Of a DNA stretch of 64,000 nucleotides, positions 21,711 through 32,298 are shown piece after piece. Position 1 is the stretch's first letter, and every line of letters starts with the position of its first letter. Under the pieces are notes generated by a model. That model was not told the origin of the DNA. It did no database searches and saw only the letters and a list, made by a program, of their open reading frames with translations. The position numbers and the translations under genes were made by a program. The DNA comes from Mesostigma viride (taxonomy: Eukaryota > Streptophyta > Mesostigmatophyceae > Mesostigmatales > Mesostigmataceae). The stretch lies in the NCBI GenBank assembly GCA_009746045.1, contig RPFO01000312.1, positions 1,633,639-1,697,638 of the forward strand. Reading direction: 5' to 3'.

Positions 21711-22898
21711 ATGAGTGAGGGAGCTATTGACCAACGAGGGCGCGGTATGGGCTTTGCGCGGCGCGGCGCTGGGATGGATGGACTCGATGGACGCGATGGA
21801 CGCGATGGACGTGATGGACGCGGTGACGGCCAGGCGCTGGGAGACCAGGCTGCGCTGGCAGATGTTCAGAGCCAAGGATCTCAGGGCGGTCAGAACGCGC
21901 CAGCTGCAGATCAAGCGGCACCTAGGCGGCCGACCGTGGCTGCGGGGTACGCGGTGCTAAGCCAGTTTCAGTCCATCAAGGACAATTGGCAGCCCCGGGA
22001 CGCTGAGAGGATGTTAGAGGACATGAACTTGTACACGGACATCTACACCGGTGACAAGCTTCGCATCCTGGCGTCTAGTGCCTACATAAGGCAGTCGGCG
22101 AGGCGGCTGTTCAAGTTTGTCCGGGAGCGGCACACGGCGGGGGACACCTGGGCGGCGTTTATGACGCGACTCAGGTCTTTCCTGAGTGACAAGAGGACCA
22201 TAGATGGGTCTCACCTGAAGCAAGAGTACCTGGACTACAAGCCCATCAAGGGGCAGCTAGTGGTCCACGCCTTTGAAGACTTTGTCAAGCTGAGGGAGGA
22301 CGCCATGGCCAAAGGGTTCTTCGTTGCAGATCGGATGGCCATGGGCGACTTTCTCAAGTCGCTGCAGCTGGATCCGGTCACGATGGATAATGTGACCATC
22401 CACATGCGACAAGTCCATGGCTGGGCCGCCATGACGGACCAGTTGTATGAGTGTTTCAGCGGCAAGTACGTAGGTGGTAGGCGCCCACGTCAAGGGGACG
22501 AGGAGGCAGCTGAACCTGCGGTTAAGTCCATGAGGGGATCGGGCCACGGGGGCCCAGCGTCCTCGAGAGGGCCTGAGACCTCTTCAAGGGGTCGAGGAAG
22601 GTCCAGGAGGGGGCGTGGCAGAATGGCTGGACGGGGGACACCGCCGAAGTCGGGGCATCCACAGTCCCAGTTTGACTTCAAGAGGGTGGGTGGTCCTCCC
22701 AAGGCTGGGCCCAGCAGTGGGACCTCACGGGACATCAGTCAGGTGGAATGTTATTTCTGCCAAGGGAAGGGTCACTTCAGAAATGAGTGTCCCTCGTACC
22801 TGAGGCAGGAAGGTCAGAGCAAGCCAGCTCAGGGTGGCAGCAAGGAGAAGGCTGGTCCATCCCAGGATAAGGGCAAGGGCAAGGCTGCTGATCATTGA
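21711..22898 (+). CDS. Element B Gag
   Basis: 395 residues. After a Gly/Asp-rich N-terminus with a GRD repeat (about 25-36) comes the capsid-like helical part (QSIKDNWQPRDAERMLEDMN, ILASSAYIRQSARRLFKFVR, TWAAFMTRLRSFLSDKRTID, MAMGDFLKSLQLDPV). Then an Arg/Gly/Ser-rich basic region and the zinc knuckle CYFCQGKGHFRNEC near the C-terminus. It is uninterrupted and ends at TGA 22896-22898; the downstream pol frame is the same, consistent with readthrough. Known role of the family: forms the virus-like particle and packages RNA. Confidence 0.9.
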   Translation: MSEGAIDQRGRGMGFARRGAGMDGLDGRDGRDGRDGRGDGQALGDQAALADVQSQGSQGGQNAPAADQAAPRRPTVAAGYAVLSQFQSIKDNWQPRDAERMLEDMNLYTDIYTGDKLRILASSAYIRQSARRLFKFVRERHTAGDTWAAFMTRLRSFLSDKRTIDGSHLKQEYLDYKPIKGQLVVHAFEDFVKLREDAMAKGFFVADRMAMGDFLKSLQLDPVTMDNVTIHMRQVHGWAAMTDQLYECFSGKYVGGRRPRQGDEEAAEPAVKSMRGSGHGGPASSRGPETSSRGRGRSRRGRGRMAGRGTPPKSGHPQSQFDFKRVGGPPKAGPSSGTSRDISQVECYFCQGKGHFRNECPSYLRQEGQSKPAQGGSKEKAGPSQDKGKGKAADH

Positions 22899-22904
22899 CT
22901 TGAG
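22896..22904 (+). promoter_or_regulatory. Candidate stop-codon readthrough site, gag/pol of B
   Basis: TGA CTT GAG: the gag stop is followed by CTT and the frame stays open into pol. A1 has TGA CTA G and C has TGA CTT A at the same place. Confidence 0.6.
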
Positions 22905-23530
22905 CCTGCACACATCCCTGAACCCTGGAGGGTGCCCCCAGGGGTGTGTAATGTAGCTGCTAGTGACAGCAGTGAGGGGCAGCCCCATGCTCTAGTGACA
23001 GAGCCTATTGGACACGATGGGGCAAGCTTGGTTACCACAGAGAGTATGCCAGCTGTAGCTGCAGTGGTTACTCGCCAACGTGCCCGCCATGGCGGTGCTG
23101 AGCCTGAGGTAGGACCTGGTGATGTGGACCCAGGTGGATCTCAGAAGCATTCTGACCGTGCAGGACTGGCACAGGATGGTCAGGATGAGGATAGGGCTGG
23201 AGACAGTCTGACAGGCACGACCCTGGTGCCTCCTGTACATAAGGGATCTGTACATACCTTGAGTGCTAATAATGACAATAAAAGATTTTCTCTCTTGTTG
23301 GACATTGCCTCAAGGTTGCATACCATGTTTGGCCATGCAGCCCAGTCTTTGCAAGTTGCTAGACGGCTGGGAGGAAGTGAGTTGTACTCCATCTGCCAAC
23401 AGGTTGCTCAAGCTTGCAAGTGCAGGCTAGTTGCTAGAAAGCCCAAGCAGTCTCATGCCAGGTCTCCTATTTTGCAGCCATGCAGGCCATGTGCAGGTAG
23501 ATATTCAGAGAATCAGGGGTTTGAAGCTGC
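22899..23530 (+). pseudogene. Element B pol N-terminus and integrase zinc-finger region
   Basis: In frame with gag past the TGA. A low-complexity linker leads to ASRLHTMFGHAAQSLQVARR and CQQVAQACKCRLVARK, the HxMFGH...CxC finger of this group, then by a frameshift near 23465 to VQVDIQRIRGLKL at 23500-23530. The solo LTR inserted at 23531 splits it from the catalytic core. Confidence 0.8.
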
Positions 23531-24147
23531 AGTTAACGTAAAGGATTTACGTTAGATGGATAGAGATTGTTACGCTCTTTCCAACGGCACCTTGAACGCC
23601 TCATTTGGTTAAGGAACGTAAAAGTTATGACGTTTCCTAGGCTGTGCCGACAGTACCCGGCGCGCCACTGTGGGCGCGTACGGACACAGGATGTACAAGT
23701 GTCACTTTGATAGTCCGCAGGACGTTGACAGGACTTGTACAGGACTTGATGGTCAATTGATAGGTAGGCGTGCTGTAGCGCGCCAGGACGTATGAGACAA
23801 TTGATGCTGACTAGTGTACGGATAGGTCCACAGGACTAGCCGTATGGACAATTGATAGATCTGCGCGCCAAAGGCGTGCCAGAGTCTGTGTAATCAATTG
23901 ATTGACAGTTCAGCTGTGACAGTGCAGCTGAATACTTGGACGCGTCCCTAGCAAGCTATATGAGTGACTTGGTCACACCGGGACGCTAGTTCTTGCGTGC
24001 ACGTTCTCTTGGCACTGCGACCCTGTCGCCTGTGCTGCGTGCAGTCTTGGAAGTGACGTGACTTACGTCTGTGTTTCCTTGTTATTAATAAAGGCAACTT
24101 CCTGCAAGAACCATGGCGGAATTCGTGGCATTCTCACACTCGCAACT
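23531..24147 (+). mobile_element. Solo LTR of a further family (F)
   Basis: 617 bp beginning AGTTAACGTAAAGG and ending CACTCGCAACT, flanked by GCTGC (23526-23530 and 24148-24152). An AATAAA signal lies near 24090. Removing it joins IRGLKL to LVAVDRYTKY, as in the A1 integrase (IRGLYILVGVDRF). No internal region remains, so it is a product of LTR-LTR recombination. Confidence 0.85.
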
Positions 24148-25672
24148 GCTGCTGGTGGCAGTGGACAGATATACCAAGTACAAGACCCTAGAGATCCTGC
24201 CTGACATGGAGAAGCCTACATTAATTGCTGCTCTGAAGTTGACAAGGAGCAGGTACCCTGGGTTGGAGTTGTTGCAGTGTGACATTCAGTTTGAGTGCTG
24301 TGAGAACCTGCCAGAGTTTCCAGAGTTGCTGATTACACCCAGGGAGAGCCACGGCCAGCAAGGGGTGGTGGAGAGAGCCATCCAAGAGATCAAGACTGTG
24401 CTGCTGGTGGAGAGGATTCCAAGGACGTCATCTGCCATTGTGACATCTGCATGGCTACGTTCTGTGGAGGATAGGCTGAACCTCAGGACTCCCATGTTCT
24501 TTGGTGACATTGCCATCAATCCTCTTATGCTGCACACCAGGATGCTGCCAGCTGATGCTGAGCAGGCATGGAAGGAGAAGCTAGAGGCCAAGTTCCTCAA
24601 GCTGAGGCAGAAAGACAAGGGCTGGAGTGTCCTAGAACCTAACGTTGGACAACAGGTTGTTGTGCGGAAGGAGCCAAGCTTTCCAGGGAAACGTGGCAGC
24701 TGGCATGATGGGGTGGTGACCCGAGTAGAAGCCGCTGGCCATAAGTGCTGGGTGGCCATTGATGGCTCCCAAGCAGTGCACCGTCTGTCCTGGTCAAAGA
24801 TCCGTCCCCGGGGAGGTAATCAAGGAGACCTCTTCCAGGTGCCCGTTGGTGTACAAGGCGGGGGTGACGTGGAGCTTCCTGATCAGGGTGCTACAGCTGT
24901 ATCGAGCCCTCAGGGTGACCCTGGCCCGGCCCCTGGGGTACCTTCACATACGGTGGTTGGGCAAGCAGGCGGACAGGCTGCACCTCCGGAACGGCCCGAC
25001 ACCAGGCCTAGGGGTGTGCGTCTATCAGATATTGTACAGGCTTTGCAAAGAGCCAAGAAGGAGCCTAAGGTGTCCAAGCTTGTCCAGTTGGATGAACCTA
25101 AGGTAGCTGCCATGGAGATAGATACCAATGCACAGGTTTCTGTCATGGGACCTCAGCATACAGGAGAACTGCTGGTCGGAGAACCAAGTTGCCCCTGGGT
25201 GTCTGATTTCAGTGGTAGGACGCATCTAAGGGTGTTGGGAGAGGTTACTGCCCCTGTCATGGGTGTGGATGTGACCTTCCTTGTCCTAGAGGACTATGAT
25301 GGCCCTGTGATTTTGGGTCAGAATTTTCTGGGCAATCCTGGGATTTCTATCAGAGCTACAGCTCTGAGAAGAGATGGCTGGGGGATGATTCCCCTAGAAA
25401 ATTTCAGGACAACATTTCCAGTCAGGTGCAGGGCCAAGCCGGTCAAGGGTGTAAAATGGGATGAAGGGGAGGTGCCCCCAGCAGCCAGTTTGGTGATTCC
25501 AGCTGTGTTGCACCCCAGCAGTATTGGCATAACTCACAGGAGCCTTGCTGCACACTCTCCTTTGACATATGACCAGCTAGTCCAAGAGATGAGCTCGCCT
25601 ACTTTGTTTGAGGCTTGGAAGCTCGCCTTCTCCAAGGCATTGGAGGAGTGGTTGCAGTTTGAATGTAGTTAG
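24148..25672 (+). CDS. Element B integrase core, integrase C-terminus and protease
   Basis: An open frame of 519 codons from ATG 24113, whose first 12 codons come from the solo LTR. Numbered from that Met: integrase acids D18 (VAVDRY), D57 (QCDIQF) and E87 (GVVERA); SH3-like tail with RKEPSFPGKRGSWHDG (185-200); linker; retropepsin-like DTN at 337-339 (MEIDTNAQVSVM), then VILGQNFL at about 399-406. The protease is therefore C-terminal to the integrase in one polypeptide. A1's insertion at 25667 ends the frame; FEC-AAPTDR resumes at 34155. Confidence 0.85.
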
Positions 25673-26311
25673 AAAGAGCTCCCAACGTATGTGAGCTCTT
25701 GATCTTTCACAGCGCGTCTTAGCCAATGTTGCAAGGCAGCAACCTTAAATCTGTTCACCAGGCCACGACCACAATGGGCACTTCCACGACCAAGGTGGCA
25801 CCCACGGTTCGTGCTTTCCGAGATATAGCTGGTCATCCCCCATGACCAAGCTATATCCTTGCGTTGTTCCTCGTTCCCATCGGTGTGACGAGGCACGTGC
25901 AGGCGTGCAAGCAAATCCTCAACGTCCACTGGCATCAGTGCAGAGCCAGGACGAACTGGATTTGCCTAGACTCTGCAACCTAGGAAGTACAGGACCTGTC
26001 ACAAGCCTGCAAGGCCTAGTATCCTTGCAGACCTGTGCCAGCTCCAGTATTCCACCAGTCACAGGCTGCTGCTCCTCTGATCTACGTGGACCACAGTCAC
26101 GTGATAATCAGGCTAAGCCTGTGCAGGCACGGCCTGCCACGTGTCCTGTCCACTATGCCAGAGGACTGCACCCTAGTCGGCCACGGATGGCTAGGACTTC
26201 GGGACTTGATATCTTTCTCGTCCCTTGTCTGTTTCAGGCGGTCAGCACGGCGTTGGAAAGGTCTTTCCAAACTGCATCCACTTAGCATATTGGTTGCCCA
26301 AAATGCTAACT
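25667..26311 (-). repeat. 3' LTR of A1
   Basis: 645 bp with ends AGTTAG...CTAACT. In sense direction it is preceded by a purine-rich tract (minus strand of 26312-26329, AAAAGAAGAAAGGGTTGG), the plus-strand primer. Confidence 0.95.
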
Positions 26312-27322
26312 CCAACCCTTTCTTCTTTTGGAGCTGGACCAGCTTGAAACAAGCCTAACCTTGCTTGTGCCCACTCAGCCACAGACCGCTTGGTCCCTTG
26401 GGGTTGATCAGACCTGATAGGGCCCAGGGTCCTGCCTCCTTTTGGGAAACAACATATACGCCCTTGGACCAGGCTAGGTGTACTGGCCAGTGAATCAGAG
26501 GTCACCCCAGGTTATCCCCTGACCCCTTGGTCAGCTCCCAACCTTTCCTTGGGAACTTGGTGTTAGATTAAAGTCAAGGCACATTACCTAGTCCAATGGC
26601 TGGGATTAAAGGATGCCAAGAACGTATTATTGTGAGTTCCTGATCTTTCACAGTTATCACAGGCGCCCGTTCTTATGGCGCCCGCCTTGGCCAGCCTTTC
26701 CCTTTTATGCTCAAAGAGACTCAGGTAGCACCTACACAAATACTGCCTTATTGGGGAGCCCATGTCTTCACTGGGTGTTAAGCCCAGGAATCACTCATGC
26801 CAGGCTGTGGCTCTGCTGGGGAATTGAACCCCACCCCAACCTCCAGGTTTATAGATGACCTGGAACTTCACACAAGAGAAACATTACAACCATGAGAACA
26901 ACATGAGAATGACATGACATGTTATGTTTTATTCAAGCAATATATAACCCAGAATGTGGCTCCCTGGCAACCATGTTCCACATGGTCACACAACCAGGTT
27001 CTTTATTAGCAACAGGTTGGAAACAAGCACTAGAAAACATATATACAGCAACCTGTAAGAACCAGCATTCGGGTTGCCCTTGCATGGCCTAACTGTTTGA
27101 GGCCAAAGGCGTCGACTTAAGTCCTGGCGACTCTTCTGAACCCCATGGGGAGGGCCAGGCATGATTCTCAGCTGGTAGGAGTGACATTCCACACCAACTC
27201 CTGTCCAGGAGGGTGTACCTAACCCTGAAGGACCGGCTGTCAACCAGTAAGCACCAGTCACCACTTGGTACTTTGGTCAAGCAGCCCACTGGGGACACCC
27301 AAGCTGAAGCAAGGCCTGGTCT
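26312..27322 (-). other. A1 3' UTR with T-arm-like hairpin, complement site and PPT
   Basis: In sense direction a hairpin with TGGGGTTCAATTCCCCA (26833-26817) has a 5-bp stem and the 7-base loop of a tRNA T-arm (pol III B-box GGTTCAATTCC). About 200 bases on, GGAACTCA-CAATAATACG (to 26623) carries the complement of the post-LTR site. The polypurine tract at 26329-26312 adjoins the LTR. No ORF. Confidence 0.7.
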
Positions 27323-28939
27323 CTATGGCCGCCCGTGTAAGGGGTCCATGAGCCCACGGAGCAGGGGGTACTGCCTCTCCGCCTTCTCCTCCAGCTTGGT
27401 GAGGGCATCTGCAGGGTTGTCCACACCAGGCACATGTTCAATGTGAGCTAGGTAGGACATCTCCTTGAGCAACAAGTAGTCAAGGTCCCTGCTCCTGGCC
27501 AGCTGCCTGTGCACAAATTGCACCATGCCCATGCTATCAGTCCTCACCAGTGTGTGCAGCTGCAACCTACAGGAAGCCACTTGACATAGCTGGTAGAAGA
27601 GCTCCCTCAAGTAAAGAGCAGTATGCAGCCCTTCACAGATTGCCCTGCACTCAGCAATATCACTGCTGGGTGTAACCCTGTTCTGCAACCGACTGTACCA
27701 GGTAACAAGTGAGGTGTGATCTTGCTCCAGGGTAACTAATGCTGCTGCCCTGCCCCTGACCTCTGTGACCTTCCTATTATCCATAGAACTGTCCACATAG
27801 AGAACCATGTCAAGGGGCTTGTACAAATCCACAGGACCCAGTATGAGAGGGGGAGACATCATGACAGCCTGCACCACACTCTCAGCACCCACCTCAACCA
27901 GCTGGGAATCAGTAAGTCGACTCAGAACCAGCAAGTCAGGGGCACATATACTTGCAAGCCATGCCAGCATGCCCCTGATGGTAGCACACCTAGCCTGCGT
28001 GATGGGCTCCTGCAATGCATCTACAATCTGCTGTGGGTAGTCCTTACCACCCTCCATCCTGATGAACCACGAGCCCTTGGCTTGGAACAACGTAGCCTGC
28101 ATGCCACAGAAGACCATAGGCTCATTCTCCACCATGTGCTGTATCTTACCCAGCTCAAACCGCTTCTGGATCTTAGCCAAGACAGCCTCAACCCAGTCTG
28201 GTGGACCTATGAGATGCAGGTCATCACCATGCAGTGAGGCAAAGACAGGAAGGCCATTGTGGGACCCTTGGAACAAACAGGGATCCACTGGAGACACAGA
28301 AAACCCACAAGTATTCTTCAAGAATTTCTCTAGGCTCTTTCTCCAGATAATGGGACTGGACCTGAGACCTTCCAACCCTTTCAGAATTCTCAGGTACCTG
28401 GCCTTTATCTCTGCTCTCCATACAGCAGGTACAGTCACAAAGAAAGGAGGGATATCTCTCCAAGTCTGCCTAGCCTGATCTTGGTCACCCTTGAGAAAAG
28501 CCCTCTTGAAATCAATCAGCACAGAGCTATAGGGCACACCCTTAACCAGAAAAGACAGAAATATACACAGCAGAATCCTCCACGTGTCATGCAGCATCCC
28601 TGGAGTATAGAGCTCCTCATCTAACAACTGGCCAGTGCCATGATACTCGGTTACAACTGGTCTGACATGTGGCACCTGGACACCATCTACCTCCTTGAGC
28701 TTGAGGACAAACATCAATCTGAGCAGCTGGTGAACTTCTGGCAGCTCATCCACAGGTTCTGCACAGTTGGAAACTATCCACTCATGCCCAGAAGCAACAA
28801 AGCCAAGAGTCCATGCCTTAGCCATCTTGGGGCTCTGCATCATCTCGACTAGCTGGCGCCAGGGAATAGGACTGTGAGCAGCTATCTGGTACCTGTTTAC
28901 CCCTAACTGCCGTGGATCAAAGGTGGTTGGGATTATCAA
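27323..28939 (-). CDS. A1 reverse transcriptase-RNase H
   Basis: 538 codons without a stop. RT blocks: YSSVLIDFKRAFLKGD with D143; ILKGLEGLRSSPIIW (185-199), equal to copia LYGLKQAPRAW; FASLHGDDLHL with HGDD at 237-240 in place of YVDD; then VFCGMQATLFQ. RNase H: LYVDSSMDNRKVTEVRG (D382), SSDIAECRAICEG (E430), RTDSMGMVQFVHRQ (D468) and GVDNPADALTKLEEK. The whole reads like copia RT-RH, supporting a copia affinity despite the shuffled protease. It may be functional on its own, but the upstream frameshifts prevent a full polyprotein. Confidence 0.9.
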   Translation of the reverse strand: MIIPTTFDPRQLGVNRYQIAAHSPIPWRQLVEMMQSPKMAKAWTLGFVASGHEWIVSNCAEPVDELPEVHQLLRLMFVLKLKEVDGVQVPHVRPVVTEYHGTGQLLDEELYTPGMLHDTWRILLCIFLSFLVKGVPYSSVLIDFKRAFLKGDQDQARQTWRDIPPFFVTVPAVWRAEIKARYLRILKGLEGLRSSPIIWRKSLEKFLKNTCGFSVSPVDPCLFQGSHNGLPVFASLHGDDLHLIGPPDWVEAVLAKIQKRFELGKIQHMVENEPMVFCGMQATLFQAKGSWFIRMEGGKDYPQQIVDALQEPITQARCATIRGMLAWLASICAPDLLVLSRLTDSQLVEVGAESVVQAVMMSPPLILGPVDLYKPLDMVLYVDSSMDNRKVTEVRGRAAALVTLEQDHTSLVTWYSRLQNRVTPSSDIAECRAICEGLHTALYLRELFYQLCQVASCRLQLHTLVRTDSMGMVQFVHRQLARSRDLDYLLLKEMSYLAHIEHVPGVDNPADALTKLEEKAERQYPLLRGLMDPLHGRP

Positions 28940-28950
28940 CAGGTCCTCAG

Positions 28951-29775
28951 CTATGGGCTCCTGACCTTGAGGACCCTCAGCTGGCTGACTCCTAACAGCC
29001 TTACCGCCACTGCAAGACCCTGGGAATAGTGATATCTTTCAAGGGGGAGGCTGCCCCTGCCTTCTAGTGCCAACTCATCAGAGGTCAAAGTAACCCCTGG
29101 CATGCACAAGAAGTTCTGACCCAGAATGGCAGGCCCCTGATAGCCCTCTACCACACAGAACGTGGTGGGCACCCCTAAGATAGGCACACTCACTTCCCCA
29201 AGGATCTTCATGGACACCTTTCCTGAGAAATCAGACACAGCAAGGCAACTGGGATGGGACATCTGTAAGCCTACAGCATCCTCTTCCCTGATGACAGACA
29301 CCTGTGAGTTGGTATCTACCTCCATTGTAGCTGCCCAGCACGACCCCCACCCCGTGAGCTTGGATACCTTGGGATCATGTTTGCTGCGCATGAGTGCTCG
29401 GATGACGTCCGCCATGAGAGGCCCCCGGGCCTTAGGTGGCTGCCCCGTCCCCTCTGGCCTTGTGACAGTTGCTTCAGCAGCCTCCTCCTGCTCGTCATCT
29501 TCCAGCAGGGACAGACCATCATCCACCACCAGAGGATTGTTAGCTGCTGCTGCCTGGCTCTGGCCTGGCTCCTCAACCCAGCTGGGAGGGCCTGGCCCGT
29601 CTGCAGGCCAGATTGCATGTGGCCTTCTTTCCTTGACATGAGCCCAGGACAACCTGTACACGTGCCTTGGATCCTTTTCCAAAGCCACCAGGCAAGATCT
29701 GTTAGCTTCTCCACACGAGTGACAACCCCATCCTGCCACTTCCCCCGCTTGCCTGGAATAGATGGTTCCTTCCAC
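28951..29775 (-). CDS. A1 integrase tail and DTN aspartic protease
   Basis: After RSCLVALEKDPRHVYRLSWA, the end of the integrase tail, comes an acidic Pro-rich linker, then MADVIRALMRSKHDPKVSKL. The protease core is MEVDTNSQVSVI (DTN at residues 154-156, about 29316-29308) and GPAILGQNFL (214-223). The LGxxFL motif and spacing are those of retropepsins, whose catalytic loop is usually DTG or DSG; here Asn replaces Gly, and B and C agree. A 4-base deletion at about 29005 relative to A3 shifts the frame before RT. Confidence 0.8.
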   Translation of the reverse strand: MEGTIYSRQAGEVAGWGCHSCGEANRSCLVALEKDPRHVYRLSWAHVKERRPHAIWPADGPGPPSWVEEPGQSQAAAANNPLVVDDGLSLLEDDEQEEAAEATVTRPEGTGQPPKARGPLMADVIRALMRSKHDPKVSKLTGWGSCWAATMEVDTNSQVSVIREEDAVGLQMSHPSCLAVSDFSGKVSMKILGEVSVPILGVPTTFCVVEGYQGPAILGQNFLCMPGVTLTSDELALEGRGSLPLERYHYSQGLAVAVRLLGVSQLRVLKVRSP

Positions 29776-30893
29776 ATCCTGACCTTCAGCCCCACCTGAG
29801 GCCTCAGCACATTCCAGTTCTTGTCCTTACGTCTCAGCTGGGCAAATAACCTATCTGCCTTCCTAAGACTGGCCTGCACCACGTTCTCAGGCAACAAGCT
29901 ATACTGCAGGGCCAGGGGAGAGACAGCCACACCATCAAAGTAATAGTTAACCCTGTGGTTCAGCTGCTCTTCTATCCCCTTACACCAGGCTGCCCTCTCT
30001 AAGGCAGATGCCACAAGTGGCACTGACTCTGCTGCTAGCACCACTGTCTTCACTTCACGTATGGATCTCTCTACAGCCCCTTGCTGCCCATGACTCTCCC
30101 TGGGGACTACTACCAGCTTACAAGGCAGCTGGTCCTGATGCTTGAGCAAACAGTCAAACTGCAAGTCTGCCTGCACACTCTTGCACACCCCAAAGCCTGG
30201 GATCAGGGCCTTCATACCCAACAACAAGTGGTGCTCCTGCATACCAGGCAGAACGTCTATCAGCCTGTATCTGCTGAACCTGTCCACCCCCACCAATATA
30301 TACAAGCCCCTGATATGCTGGATATCCATCTGGATGTCGCCACGCTCCCTAGCAGGCTCCCTAGCATGGGACTGAGGTGGGTGAACAGCATTCTCCTGGC
30401 AACCACAGTTCTCAGCAGCAGCCTGGCAAGCCTCCCACAAAGGCTCCCTACCTAGCTTCCAAGCAAACATTGCTGCCTGCCCAGAATGCCCAAACATATG
30501 ATGCAATCTATGGCCAGCCTCAGCATAGCTCAGCACTCTGTCAGTACTGACCTGGCGAGACGTCTGAACCGTGTGTGGGGACACATGATCCACTCCTGAG
30601 GTTCCAGGGCTTCCCTGCAGGCCGTCCTGACGCCCCAAGTCAGGCCCTGCACCCTGGACCGCTCCAGGCCCTTCCAGCAAGGTCCCTTGGCCCTCCAGGC
30701 CAGCACCTGCTGGAGACCCACCACCTGCATGAGGCATAGGGAATTCAGCTGCAGCATTGTTATTGCAATCCAGTGGAAGAACAACATCTTTACACCCTTG
30801 GTGCTGCACAAGGGGCACACCCCCGTCCTTATGTACATCCAGCACACCTTCCCCAAGGGGTGATTGACTATTTACAGGGGATGATGTAGCTAG
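29700..30893 (-). CDS. A1 integrase (N-terminal part of pol)
   Basis: The frame runs in phase from the gag TGA. Numbered from Met 30845: HHMFGH 115-120 and C147/C149 form the finger, D188 (VGVDRF), D227 (QADLQF) and E259 (GAVERS) the DDE triad with spacings of 38 and 31, and KVRMWKEPSIPGKRGKWQDG the C-terminal tail. At about 29705 a small indel shifts the frame; the true continuation is in the 28951-29775 frame. Role in the family: inserts cDNA into the genome. Spacing matches copia-type integrase, apart from the CxC finger. Confidence 0.85.
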
Positions 30894-30896
30894 TCA
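30888..30896 (-). promoter_or_regulatory. Candidate UGA-CUA readthrough site of A1
   Basis: Gag ends GQQ-TGA-CTA-GCT and the same frame continues into pol to the 29316-30845 ORF. UGA-CUA is an established leaky stop context in several viruses and cellular genes. Confidence 0.65.
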
Positions 30897-32245
30897 CTGC
30901 TGCCCAGACTGGCCTCCTGCCCCAGCAGGCTTGGCCTTCCTGTCAGGACACTCACGACGCCAGTGACCTTCCTTGCCACACACAAAACATGCTCCACCCT
31001 TCTTCCCAGACCCAGCCCCACCCTTGCCAGGCTTCCCCTGGCCTCCCTGAGGCTGCCCACCCTGCTTGCCCTGGTTGCCTTGAGCTTGGCCCTTGCCTTG
31101 CCCTTGGCCACCCTTACCCTGCTGACCACCAGCTTGCTGGCCCCCAACCCCTCCTTGGGGACCTGCACCCTTGCCACCCTGAGCCCCTGCCTCTGGCGCC
31201 TGAAGCGCTTACGCTTGTTGGGCCTTGCCCCATCACGGGCTGGGTACCCGGGGACATCACCTTGGCCCTGCACAGCGGAGGTGGCATTGCTGCCATGGGA
31301 CTGGATAGCCTTGCAGGCAGGTTCTGGCTTCCTTATGCTGAGGATTACAAGCTCCAGAGCACGCAAGGAGCCATCAGTCTGGTTAAGAAACATGCGGGCA
31401 CCGTTCCTCCCATCCACACTCAAACCCATACGGTCCAGGAAATAGTCTGCCAAGGCCCTATCTGTGACCAGGAAGCCATACTTGGCCCCCTTGTCCTGAT
31501 ACGGTTGAGCCTAGCCCATTCCTCTGCCACAGGGCCCACTATCTCAAAGGTGTCATACTGGTGCTTGTAGTAGTTGGTGAGGTTGAGAACCTTGTCAGAG
31601 AACTCTTCCCTCAACCCTTCCAGGAACTGTGCCCAGGTTAGCTTATCCTTGACAGCAGTCCTAGCCTTCTCCCTGACACGCTCTGACGAGTCCCTGTTGC
31701 ACGTGGACGAGTGAAACACTTGCACTAGGTTGACAGTGGGGTCCACGGAGAACACAACAAGCTCCATGTCCTCTAGCCACTTGTCCAAAGCTTCCTGTGC
31801 TAGTGGTGGGTTAAGAGGCTTTTGTCCATTCATAACAGTGACAGCACTCATGTGAGGTCTCGACCCTGGCAGCGCCTTCACTGGCTCCACCACAGCGGGT
31901 GTCACAACAACAGCACCACTTGGTCCAGCAGGCACAGGGGAGAGCACATCCACATGAGGCCTCTTACCATTGCCGTCAGCAGAGGGGTCCCTCTTACGCT
32001 TCTCCACGGCAGGTTGCCCATTCGCCACCGTTATTGCATCAGATGCCCCCAGCGCCCGCGCCTTGCGCGCCTCCTCCACCGAGTCTTCGTGTCGCCTCTT
32101 GCTCCCTGGTCGCTTTCCCCCATCGCCGTCGCTGGCTGGGATCGCCTCTCCCACCAGCGCCTCCTTGCCCTTCCCAGGCTCCTGGCTCTCTCCAGCCGGT
32201 GCCCCCTCCTCGCCCTTGTCGCCGTCGCCCGGTTTGCCACGAGGC
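30894..32245 (-). pseudogene. A1 Gag, frameshifted
   Basis: The probable start is MPRGKPGDGDK at about 32245. A charged N-terminus is followed by VTVMNGQKPLNPPLAQEALD, KWLEDMELVVFSVDPTVNLV, KLTWAQFLEGLREEFSDKVL and YYKHQYDTFEIVGPVAEEWA, the capsid-like part. The frame shifts near 31450-31500 and continues as VDGRNGARMFLNQTDGSLRA. The Gly/Gln-rich tail and CFVCGKEGHWRREC knuckle (about 30988-30947) are in yet another frame. The stop is TGA 30896-30894. Confidence 0.85.
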
Positions 32246-32298
32246 ATTATATACAGTGGGGACACAACAATAAAGGCGAAGGAAAAGGAAGAACTGAC

